Positions 33,159-41,087 of a DNA stretch of 41,087 bases are shown in pieces. A program made the position numbers and the translations under genes. The stretch is from contig JACPIH010000004.1 of NCBI GenBank assembly GCA_016188155.1, positions 1 through 41,087 on the forward strand. Direction: 5' to 3'. The notes below the pieces were generated by a model that saw nothing but the letters and a program-made list of their open reading frames with translations, ran no database searches and was not told where the DNA came from. Position 1 is the first letter of the stretch. Each line of letters begins with the position of its first letter. Origin of the DNA: Candidatus Woesearchaeota archaeon (lineage in GTDB: Archaea; Nanobdellota; Nanobdellia; Woesearchaeales; UBA10216).

Positions 33159-35591
33159 TTACTGGCCGTGCCTTTGCATCCGCTTTTCTTTTGCTGCTAT
33201 CGTCATCAGCGTCTTCACAACTGCATCCGGGTTTAGTGATATTGAATCTATCCCGCATTCTACCAAGAACTCAGCAAATTCAGGATAATCGCTTGGGGCC
33301 TGCCCGCAAATTCCAATCTTTCTCTTCTTTTTCTTTGCGACTTCTATGACGTGCTTTACCATCCATTTTACTGCGTCGTTCCTTTCGTTGAAAATGTGGC
33401 TTATGAGTTCAGAGTCGCGGTCAACGGCGAGCGTGAACTGCGTCAGGTCGTTGCTGCCTATGCTGAAGCCGTCAAAAATCCCTGCAAATTCCTCAGCAAG
33501 GATTACGTTGCTTGGCACCTCGCACATCACATATACATCAAGCCCGTCCTTGTGCTGCTTTAGTCCGTAGGAAGCCATTGCGGCGATGACTTTCTTTCCT
33601 TCTTCCGGGGTTCTGCACATGGGAACCATTGCTTTTATGTTTATCAGCCCAATTTCTTCCCTTGCCTTGAGGAAGGCCTTGCATTCAAGCTCGAAAGCTT
33701 TTTTGTAAGCCTCGCTGTAGTACCGGCTGGCGCCTCTCCATCCAAGCATCGGATTCTCTTCTTTTGGCTCGAACAGGTGCCCTCCTATGAGGTTGGCGTA
33801 TTCGTTGCTTTTGAAGTCGCTCAGCCGGACTATTACGTCATTCGGGTAGAATGCGGCAGCAATGGTTGCGATTCCTTCTGCTAATCTGTCAATAAAATAT
33901 TGTTTCTTGTCCTTGTAGCTGTGAGTGAGCCCTTCTATCGTCTTTTTCACAACAACGTCCTTTATTTTGTCGTATTCCACAAGTGCAAGGGGGTGTATTG
34001 CTATGTAATTATTGATTATGAACTCCTCCCTTGCCAGCCCTACCCCCTGAACTGGCAAAAAGCTGTACTTGAATGCCTCTTCCGGGCTTCCTATGTTCAC
34101 CATTACTTTTGTCCTTGTTTTCGGCAGCCGCTTCAGGTCAATGTGCTCAACGTCGTATTTCAGCAGCCCATTGTAAACCCGGCCTTCTTCGCCTTCGCTG
34201 CAGCTAACTGTTATCTTTTGCCCTTCTGCTATTTTCTCTGTTGCGTTGTTTGTTCCCACAATGCAGGGTATGCCCAGCTCCCTGCTCACAATTGCAGCGT
34301 GGCATGCCTTGCCGCCCCTGTTGGTGACTATTGCGGCTGCCATTTTCATGATAGGCACCCAGTCCGGGTCTGTCATTTCTGTTACAAGCACTTCTCCTGC
34401 TTTGAACTCCTTGATGTGCCTTATTTCCCTGATTATGTGTGCCGTGCCCTGGCCAATCCTGTCCCCAACGCTCTGCCCGGAAGCCAGCAGCCTGCCTCCC
34501 TCTTTCAGGACATACCTGTCAAGCCGGGTGATATCCCTGCCTGCCTGGACTGTTTCAGGCCTTGCCTGCACTATGAACAGCTTTCCCGTCAAGCCGTCCT
34601 TTGCCCATTCAAGGTCCATTGGAGTGGGCTTGCGGTTCTTCTGCGAGTAGTGGCTCTCTACTATGCATGCCCACCTTGCCAGCGTCAGTATTTCCTCGTC
34701 TTTGAGAACATAGTTTTTCCTCTCCTCATACGGTACATCCACATTTTTTGTCGTTGCGGCGCCTTCCTGGTTGTACACCATGCGTATCTTTTTGTCGCCA
34801 AGCTTCTTTGATATGATTGCCCTGTGCCCTTTCATCAGGGTTGGCTTGAAAACACTGTATTCGTCAGGGTTTATCCTGCCTTTCACTATGTTTTCTCCAA
34901 GCCCGTATCCTGCGCTTATCGCAACAACGTCCTTAAATCCTGATTCTGTGTCTATGGTAAAAATAACCCCTGAGCCTGCTTTGTCAGACCTGACCATTTT
35001 CTGGACCCCAATTGATAATGCAACTTTGAAATGGTCAAAGCCTTTCTCATGCCTGTAAACTATTGCCCTGTTGGTAAACAATGACGCAAAGCACTTCCTG
35101 CACGCTTCCAGAAGTGAGCTTTCCCCTCTTATGTTCAAATACGATTCCTGCTGTCCTGCAAAGCTTGCTCCGGGCAGGTCCTCGGCTGTTGCAGAGCTCC
35201 TTACAGCTACATCAACATGGCTGCCGTACTCCTTGCACATCTTTGCATATGCTTCGGCAATCTCTTTTTTGAGCTTCTGCGGGAACTCTGCCCCCATGAT
35301 GAGCTCCCTGACGTGGTGCCCGGCTTCTGCCAGCTTTTCAACGTCCTTGACTTTGAGCCCTGAGAGAATCCTTCTGACGTCTTTCTCTATTCCTGCTTCC
35401 CTGAATAAAAGCCTGTAGGCTGTTGCTGTTATCGCAAATCCGTTTGGTATGTTCACGCCTTTCCTGACCAGCTCGCGGTACATCTCGCCCAGCGAGGAAT
35501 TCTTCCCGCCCACAAGCGGGGTGTCCTCTATTGTTATCTCATTGAACCACAGAATAAGTGAATTCTTCTTGTTTTTGGTTTCCTTGTCCAA
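33159..35591 (-). CDS. ppsA: Phosphoenolpyruvate synthase
   Basis: VGGKNSSLGEMYREL; TNRGGKACHAAIVSRELGIPCIVG; CGQAPSDYPEFAEFLVECGIDSISLNPD. Confidence 0.97.
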   Translation of the reverse strand: MDKETKNKKNSLILWFNEITIEDTPLVGGKNSSLGEMYRELVRKGVNIPNGFAITATAYRLLFREAGIEKDVRRILSGLKVKDVEKLAEAGHHVRELIMGAEFPQKLKKEIAEAYAKMCKEYGSHVDVAVRSSATAEDLPGASFAGQQESYLNIRGESSLLEACRKCFASLFTNRAIVYRHEKGFDHFKVALSIGVQKMVRSDKAGSGVIFTIDTESGFKDVVAISAGYGLGENIVKGRINPDEYSVFKPTLMKGHRAIISKKLGDKKIRMVYNQEGAATTKNVDVPYEERKNYVLKDEEILTLARWACIVESHYSQKNRKPTPMDLEWAKDGLTGKLFIVQARPETVQAGRDITRLDRYVLKEGGRLLASGQSVGDRIGQGTAHIIREIRHIKEFKAGEVLVTEMTDPDWVPIMKMAAAIVTNRGGKACHAAIVSRELGIPCIVGTNNATEKIAEGQKITVSCSEGEEGRVYNGLLKYDVEHIDLKRLPKTRTKVMVNIGSPEEAFKYSFLPVQGVGLAREEFIINNYIAIHPLALVEYDKIKDVVVKKTIEGLTHSYKDKKQYFIDRLAEGIATIAAAFYPNDVIVRLSDFKSNEYANLIGGHLFEPKEENPMLGWRGASRYYSEAYKKAFELECKAFLKAREEIGLINIKAMVPMCRTPEEGKKVIAAMASYGLKQHKDGLDVYVMCEVPSNVILAEEFAGIFDGFSIGSNDLTQFTLAVDRDSELISHIFNERNDAVKWMVKHVIEVAKKKKRKIGICGQAPSDYPEFAEFLVECGIDSISLNPDAVVKTLMTIAAKEKRMQRHGQ

Positions 35592-35731
35592 CTAAACTTC
35601 CCCCTCTTTTCTGCTGATGGCTGTTACCACAGCTGCCGCTTATTTAAACTTTGCTTTTTCTCCCTTCTACATGATGTTTTTAATTTTTGCCCTTGGAAAA
35701 GTATTAATACGCCCGTGTTACAGCGTATTTT

Positions 35732-36445
35732 ATGGCAGCTAATAGCAAATTGCAAAAATATTCAAACTTATTACGTCTTGTCATTGTGGCATCTGCTCCT
35801 GTAATGATTATTCTTGCAAGCTACGCGTTTCTGCTTTCAAGCAATGGCTATCTTTACTCTCTCGCAGCAGCCACAGCCACCCCGGAAAATGCAGCGCAGC
35901 AAATGACTAGGGAAACCGCAACGGCTGTATCGGCAGACGTTATTGCTTACGTTAAAGGTGACGAATCGGGGATGCAGTATGCCTCTTATTTTAGGCCTGA
36001 GGAGCTCTCCCATCTTGCTGATGTCAGGGCTGTAATGTCTGCATTGTTTGCCCTTATGTATTTTCTGGCAGTAGTTACTGCAGCTTCGATAGTCTGGCTT
36101 TTTGTTATCTCACGCAATACTGCATCTTTTATCTTTGCCTTGAAACAGGCATTTTTTTGGTCAGGACTGGCTGCTGTGGCCTCGGTTGCCATCCTGTTTA
36201 TCGCGTCTCTTGGCTTCGATTTAGCCTTTACAGCTTTTCACAAGCTTCTTTTTAGAAGCGGCCAGTGGCAGTTCCCTTCCGATTACCTGCTTGTTAACCT
36301 CTTTACTACTGATTTTTTTGCAGGGATGGCAAGGGACATTTTGCTTGGCTCCCTGTTTTTCGGGGTTTCTCTGATCGCTGCAGCTGCCGCTGCCAAGAAA
36401 TTTATCCGGCCAAGTGCTAAGAAGGTGGTGAATGTTGGAAAGTAG
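35732..36445 (+). CDS. Polytopic membrane protein, unknown
   Basis: 237 aa with about four TM segments. Confidence 0.75.
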   Translation: MAANSKLQKYSNLLRLVIVASAPVMIILASYAFLLSSNGYLYSLAAATATPENAAQQMTRETATAVSADVIAYVKGDESGMQYASYFRPEELSHLADVRAVMSALFALMYFLAVVTAASIVWLFVISRNTASFIFALKQAFFWSGLAAVASVAILFIASLGFDLAFTAFHKLLFRSGQWQFPSDYLLVNLFTTDFFAGMARDILLGSLFFGVSLIAAAAAAKKFIRPSAKKVVNVGK

Positions 36446-37085
36446 CTTTTCGCAGTCAAAAGCGTTGAAAATAATCTCTCTGCTTAAGCAGCGATATGGC
36501 CGAAGCTTCCACCGCAATGAAGACCCCTTTTTTGTTCTCATCTTTACAGTTCTTTCAGCAAGGAACCGGGACGCCCAGACTTACAAGGCAGCCACGGCAT
36601 TGTTCAGGCGATTCCCAACGATGAAAGGTTTGGCGGCTGCAACAACCGCCGAAATTGAAAAAACAATCAAATTCATCGGCCTTTTCAGGCAGAAGGCAAA
36701 AAGAGTCAAGGCAATTTCGCAGCAGCTGTTACAGAAGTACGGCGGCAAAGTCCCGGACTCTATGGATGAGCTGCTGCAGCTTCCAGGAGTTGGAAGGAAA
36801 ACAGCCAGCTGCGTTCTCATTTACGCCTACAACAAGCCAGCTATTGCCGTTGACACCCACGTCCACAGGATTTCCAACCGCATTGGCCTTGTAAAAACAA
36901 AATCTCCTGAGCAGACAGAGAAAGCGTTGATGCAGCTGCTGCCGAAAGGTAAATGGCTCGACATCAACGAACTTCTAGTGAAGCATGGTCAGCAGACCTG
37001 CCTGCCAATTAAGCCGAGATGCCCTGAGTGCCCTGTTAAGAAATACTGCAATTATTACGTGACTATTTTCCAGAAATCCCTTTGA
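36432..37085 (+). CDS. nth: Endonuclease III
   Basis: LPGVGRKTASCVL HhH, VDTHVHRISNRIGL, CLPIKPRCPECPVKKYC [4Fe-4S]. Confidence 0.95.
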   Translation: MLESSFSQSKALKIISLLKQRYGRSFHRNEDPFFVLIFTVLSARNRDAQTYKAATALFRRFPTMKGLAAATTAEIEKTIKFIGLFRQKAKRVKAISQQLLQKYGGKVPDSMDELLQLPGVGRKTASCVLIYAYNKPAIAVDTHVHRISNRIGLVKTKSPEQTEKALMQLLPKGKWLDINELLVKHGQQTCLPIKPRCPECPVKKYCNYYVTIFQKSL

Positions 37086-37494
37086 ACGTCCTTTCGGCTT
37101 CTTCCTGCGACCTTTTTATTTTTTCTTCTGATGTTGCCGAAGTTGGCGCATTATTCAGCAGCTGCATTATCCTTTTGCCTTCTTCTGTTTTCTTATCAGT
37201 GTAATTGTAAATCGGGTTCTCTGCCAAGTCACACATCCTTTTTCCGGGAAAATCCCTGCAGTTGTTCGGCCTGTTTTCATAGATTGTGCAAATCCCGATT
37301 CTGCCTTCCCGCTTGAAGAACGTGCACCATCCATTCTCCCGCTTCAGCAGCGGCTTCCCGTCGTTATCGGCAGCAACAAATTCTTCTCGTTTGCGGCCGC
37401 TGCCTTTTTCTATTCGCTTTATGTCCTTCTCGCTTAATCTGACCGTCAATGTGCAGCACAGACCACAGAAGGTGCAGTTGTCAGGAATGGTCAT
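37063..37494 (-). CDS. YkgJ-family cysteine cluster protein
   Basis: CTFCGLCC, CTIYENRPNNCRDFPGKRMC. Confidence 0.85.
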   Translation of the reverse strand: MTIPDNCTFCGLCCTLTVRLSEKDIKRIEKGSGRKREEFVAADNDGKPLLKRENGWCTFFKREGRIGICTIYENRPNNCRDFPGKRMCDLAENPIYNYTDKKTEEGKRIMQLLNNAPTSATSEEKIKRSQEEAERTFKGISGK

Positions 37495-37545
37495 ATTTGG
37501 CTTGGCTGCTTTCTGTTCAATTTAAATATTCTGTGATTCCTCAGG

Positions 37546-37890
37546 TCAAACTTTCGACTGCTTGTAAAACCGGCTTAAGAATGGCTCGTGACTACCTGTT
37601 ATTGCTTCAACAGCTGCCTCAATCTGAATAGCACTTCTGTATGGGATTTTTCCTCCACTAAACCAGTCATGTAAGGAGGCATAGTTTACCTCTGAAAGTT
37701 TGCCGGAAGGATCGTGAATTGCCAAAATGTCAATAAGCTTCTCTCTGGATGTGCCGCCCATCTGCCTTATCAGTTCCTGCATGACAGAGTGTATTGACGG
37801 CTGCTTCATTAGCTCCTCAAGGTCTATGCCAACTTTCGGTTGCCCGTTGGCACCGAAAGGTTTTATACGGTCTCCTGCCATGCCTGACAC
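37546..37890 (-). CDS. Hypothetical protein
   Basis: 114 aa ORF with TTTAAATA-type box upstream on the minus strand. Confidence 0.65.
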   Translation of the reverse strand: MSGMAGDRIKPFGANGQPKVGIDLEELMKQPSIHSVMQELIRQMGGTSREKLIDILAIHDPSGKLSEVNYASLHDWFSGGKIPYRSAIQIEAAVEAITGSHEPFLSRFYKQSKV

Positions 37891-37944
37891 GGTGCTTTAC
37901 TTTGGTTTAAATATTATTCTATGACGTCGTTCCAACTTCTGGCA

Positions 37945-39213
37945 CTAGAAGAATTCGTTCAGCCCTTTCTGCTTTCTTTTTGCAGCAACAGTTTCTTTTT
38001 TCATTTCGCTTCCGTTTAGTACCGGCTTCCCGTAAACCCCGTCGTAGCCAGGCTCTACCTTTATCCTGCTTTCCCTGTTCTTTATAATTGCAGCAGCCAA
38101 TTTTTCGTCTACCGCTTTTTTTAATTCTGTCTCCGGAGCCTCAAGTAGAACGTTAAATTCGTTGCCAAACCTTTCAATAAGCGAGTTATAAATCTGCCAC
38201 GTTTTTCTCGAAGCTACCGGAAACCCGTTCAGCTCTGCGATTATTTCGGAAAGCGGTATCAGTGATTTGAATGGCACTGCTTCTTTTTTCACAAATCCTT
38301 CTGGCCTGTCAGGAGCAGCCAGCTCGTTCACCCTGTTCAGCACTCCAATTGTTAGTTTCTTGCCGCATTTTGGGCACACGTTCTTGTGTTCTGCCGACTC
38401 CTCCGGGCTCATGACAACATTGCAGAGCCTGTGGCCGTCAAAATGGTATTTGCCGTAGGAAGGCGGGGTTTCAACCGTTTCAACGAACCCTTTCCTTTCC
38501 CTTATGGCTGCAAGCACGTTCTTGTAAGTAAGCTCCTTAAATTCAAGCACGTTTGCTTCCCTTCCCATGCGCCAGGGCCAGTAGCTGTGGCAGTCTGAGT
38601 TTGACGTGAGAGTTATGCCATCCAGCCAGGGTATGCGCCAGTTCATTGCAGGGTCGCTTGACATTCCCGTCTCAATTGCGTGGATTTTGTTAACTTTGTC
38701 GCCAAAGCACTCCTTTAGCGAGTCAAAGCCGGATTCTGAGCCGAATATTCCGAACCAGCTTGTCCACGCATGCGCCGGTATGAGCTCAATATCGTTGCTT
38801 ATCCGCATCAGCTCGTCAAGCAGCTCTATGCTGTCCATTCCGAATATGGGCCTCCCGTCGTAACCCACCCTGCCTTTCTTTAGAAGAAACTCTGTTATCT
38901 GCTGGACAACCTCGCCGCTTGGTGCAAGTATGATGTAATGTATCCTTCTGCCTTTCCCGTTTTGCGTGTAGGCAAGTGAGAGCTCAGTCTGCCACAGGAA
39001 TGGAAATCCTGTGCTGCTGTAAAGAATGCCTTTCTCGTCTTCCTTTAGTTTGGTTTTTACTTCCTGAACCCATTTAGGATGCGTAAAGTCGCCAGTGCCT
39101 AGCAGCCCTACTCCCTTTATCCTTGCATACTTTTCAAGGTTCTCAAGGCTCAGGTCCTTGCTGCATGCCCTGCTGTAACTACTATGAATATGCAGATCAG
39201 CTATTAGCTTCAT
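37945..39213 (-). CDS. endoQ: Endonuclease Q (PHP-domain)
   Basis: MKLIADLHIHSSYSRACSKDLSLENL; GTGDFTHPKW; TSNSDCHSYWPWRMGREANV; C-terminal PIP box QKGLNEFF. Confidence 0.92.
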   Translation of the reverse strand: MKLIADLHIHSSYSRACSKDLSLENLEKYARIKGVGLLGTGDFTHPKWVQEVKTKLKEDEKGILYSSTGFPFLWQTELSLAYTQNGKGRRIHYIILAPSGEVVQQITEFLLKKGRVGYDGRPIFGMDSIELLDELMRISNDIELIPAHAWTSWFGIFGSESGFDSLKECFGDKVNKIHAIETGMSSDPAMNWRIPWLDGITLTSNSDCHSYWPWRMGREANVLEFKELTYKNVLAAIRERKGFVETVETPPSYGKYHFDGHRLCNVVMSPEESAEHKNVCPKCGKKLTIGVLNRVNELAAPDRPEGFVKKEAVPFKSLIPLSEIIAELNGFPVASRKTWQIYNSLIERFGNEFNVLLEAPETELKKAVDEKLAAAIIKNRESRIKVEPGYDGVYGKPVLNGSEMKKETVAAKRKQKGLNEFF

Positions 39214-39286
39214 ATGCGTTTTTGATCAACCTTTTTGTTAAAAAGGTTGTGCTGCTGTGGATGTGCCCGTCAAAAATTATCTTCAT
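39197..39286 (-). pseudogene. Remnant PHP-domain N-terminus (29 codons) fused to hairpin copy H
   Basis: Own translation: MKIIFDGHIHSSTTFLTKRLIKNAYEANS*; first 12 residues match EndoQ MKLIADLHIHSS at 9/12. Confidence 0.65.
39218..39249 (+). repeat. Hairpin element copy H (CAACCTTTTT-GTT-AAAAAGGTTG)
   Basis: Inverted repeat 39227-39236/39240-39249 preceded by GTTTTTGAT. Confidence 0.88.
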
Positions 39287-39342
39287 ACGCGGGCTGTGGC
39301 TGTTGCTGCTTATTTAAATATTTGCAGAGGCTGGGAATGGCG

Positions 39343-40056
39343 TTATCCCTGGTGCTCCCCGTATCTGTCTATCCTTTCCCCTTTCAGCGGGAACAGCCTT
39401 GTCAGCGTTTCGTTCTTCTTTTCCTTGAAGCATTCTCCCCACATTCCAAGGCCGGCAGCTTTCGCTTTGGCTTCAAGCTTCTTGTAATATTCGACTTTTG
39501 TTGTGAGTGATGGGTATGCTTTTGCAAAGCCGCCATTTACCAGTTCCTCGTTTACAGAAACGTTCATGCCTATGACTGTGACATACCTTAGCAGCCTGCC
39601 GTACTTGTCCTTGTCATCAGTCTGGAGCTTGTCCTTTTCCAGCAGAATGAACTTGTTGGATGCAAGTTTTCCAAGTTGCTGGGTTGCCTGTGCGCTGTAG
39701 CACTCTGCCTTTTCCTTAGGGCTTGTTTCGGGGGCGTCAATTCCAAGGAGCCGTACTTTTTCCTTCTTGCCGCCCAAGCCGAGATAAACGCTTAGGGTAT
39801 CCCCGTCAATGACTCTTTCAACCCTCCTGTAAGTTTTGTCGCCGTAAATCCTTGGCGCAATCTGTATGTTTGTGCTTTGCACGCTGACAGAGCCGTGGCA
39901 GTGATACTCATTTTTTACAAGGCCGTATTTTTCGCAGTCCTTCATGCACTTGTGGCAGCCGAACTTGTCTGTTTTTTCGGGGCTTGCACTTGCAATTGTT
40001 GTCAGCAGCAAAAGAGAAATAACAGCAGCTGCCGCAACTATGCTAACAAGTTTCAT
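39343..40056 (-). CDS. Secreted thermonuclease (SNase-like) protein
   Basis: Signal peptide; VERVIDGDTLSV, KVRLLGIDAPET, DKYGRLLRYV, NGGFAKAYP; extra N-terminal Cys segment CHKCMKDCEKYGLVKNEYHC. Confidence 0.92.
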   Translation of the reverse strand: MKLVSIVAAAAVISLLLLTTIASASPEKTDKFGCHKCMKDCEKYGLVKNEYHCHGSVSVQSTNIQIAPRIYGDKTYRRVERVIDGDTLSVYLGLGGKKEKVRLLGIDAPETSPKEKAECYSAQATQQLGKLASNKFILLEKDKLQTDDKDKYGRLLRYVTVIGMNVSVNEELVNGGFAKAYPSLTTKVEYYKKLEAKAKAAGLGMWGECFKEKKNETLTRLFPLKGERIDRYGEHQG

Positions 40057-40103
40057 CCTTAACCTCTTTTTCTCTGTTGCCGTTGAATTCCGGATATTTA
40101 AAC

Positions 40104-41087
40104 CTATCCAAAGTACGCCTGCAGCTTTTTCTGCGTTTTTTCTTCAGCGAGCTCTTCTGCGTTGTAGCCGAATATTTCGAGTATCTTTTCAACTGCCGGC
40201 ACTACCTGGTTGTTCACGTAATATTCCGGGTCGTACTCGCCTTCCTTTACCTCTTCTGGCAGCCTGACCCTGTCCCTTATCCTGTCGCTGCCTTGGATTA
40301 CGACATATCTTATGACTGAGCCTGGCCCTACTGGTATGTTTTGCTCTTTCATCCTTTGTGCTGCTGCCACGTGCGGCCCGTATGACTCGTAGCTCTTTAT
40401 TTCCTTCTGCAGCTGTGTTGTTATGATAACCTTTTCCACCGGTGTTTTTCTGCTTCTTATCTGGTGTATTACGCCTTTCACGTGTTCAACTGCCGTAGCA
40501 AGGTCGTTTTCCCGCAGTATTATGTCAAGGACTCTTTCCTGTGTTTCCTTTGCTATTTTTGACAGGTTTCTCCTGACTGTTTCAAACCCCCTTATTTTCA
40601 TCCTGCCGTCCTCTGATATGAGCGCGTATTTTTTCTTAGCACCCAGGCCTGTGCCCTTTGTTCCCACAAATATCCCTGCAGGGTAGAATCCTTCGTAGTC
40701 GAGCTCCATCATTCCGGGCAGCGTTTTGTTTATGTCCGCTACGAAGTTGAGCGCTTCTCCGATAATTTTGCCTTCCAATGCCACCATGATTGAGTCTGTG
40801 TCGCTGTAAAGCACTTTGAAGCCTTCGCTTTTTGCCTTTTCTATGACGCTTTGTATGTGGTTCCTGCCGTAGGCTGTTATTGCCTTCGCGCATTCTATGC
40901 TGTACCACCTTGCCCCGAAGAAGCCGAAGTAGCCGTACATGGAGTTGGCTATTGTCTTCAGTGCCATCTGCCTGGCGTTGAGGGTTTTGTCGTTGCCTGT
41001 GGCTTTTATTATTTCCTTGACCCGTATCCTTCTTTTTATGACTTCGTCTATTACTGTTGGTATAAAACCGCGTCGCTTTGTGCAGAA
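40104..41087 (-). CDS. polB: DNA polymerase family B, C-terminal part; continues beyond the window
   Basis: Frame is open to 41087 (FCTKRRGFIPTVIDEVIKRR...LNARQMALKTIANSMYGYFGF); VLYSDTDSIMV motif C. Confidence 0.96.
   Translation of the reverse strand, partial: FCTKRRGFIPTVIDEVIKRRIRVKEIIKATGNDKTLNARQMALKTIANSMYGYFGFFGARWYSIECAKAITAYGRNHIQSVIEKAKSEGFKVLYSDTDSIMVALEGKIIGEALNFVADINKTLPGMMELDYEGFYPAGIFVGTKGTGLGAKKKYALISEDGRMKIRGFETVRRNLSKIAKETQERVLDIILRENDLATAVEHVKGVIHQIRSRKTPVEKVIITTQLQKEIKSYESYGPHVAAAQRMKEQNIPVGPGSVIRYVVIQGSDRIRDRVRLPEEVKEGEYDPEYYVNNQVVPAVEKILEIFGYNAEELAEEKTQKKLQAYFG

Noticed and set aside
33900-34811. 303-aa plus-strand ORF inside ppsA
   Set aside because: Antisense to a strongly conserved PEP synthase region, Cys/Phe-rich low-quality translation; shadow ORF

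Overview
This 41 kb window is gene-dense archaeal chromosome. Markers supporting this: aRF1, aIF5A, aIF5B, aEF1B, eL43, eL40, RpoP, Pcc1, prefoldin beta, UPF0147, Trm1, NIP7-like, RtcA, NucS, EndoQ and a B-family DNA polymerase running off the right edge. Several small orphan membrane and coiled-coil proteins, plus very short intergenic regions, suggest a DPANN-type lineage (inference only). I recognised no rRNA, tRNA, CRISPR array or transposase. Accessory content: a cluster of surface lipoproteins and a membrane-anchored hydrolase at the left edge, three toxin-antitoxin-like pairs with palindromic operator candidates, a tandem pair of ExeA/Orc-like AAA+ ATPases, and several AT-richer orphan genes. 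The most unusual signals are: (1) a dispersed family of short hairpins (head GTTTTTGATYRACC, arms like AACCTTTTT/AAAAAGGTT) whose arms covary between copies, which sits at gene boundaries and, when inverted, is read in one fixed frame as a peptide tail (T-F-x-x-K-R-x-I-K-N); (2) a structured leader upstream of aRF1 holding a leaderless 24-codon ORF that ends in UAG and is in frame with aRF1 through a second stop, a candidate release-factor sensor; (3) a remnant PHP-domain N-terminus (MKIIFDGHIHSS) fused to one of these hairpins directly in front of EndoQ; (4) an apparent single-base frameshift in the conserved DRG/Obg-TGS GTPase.
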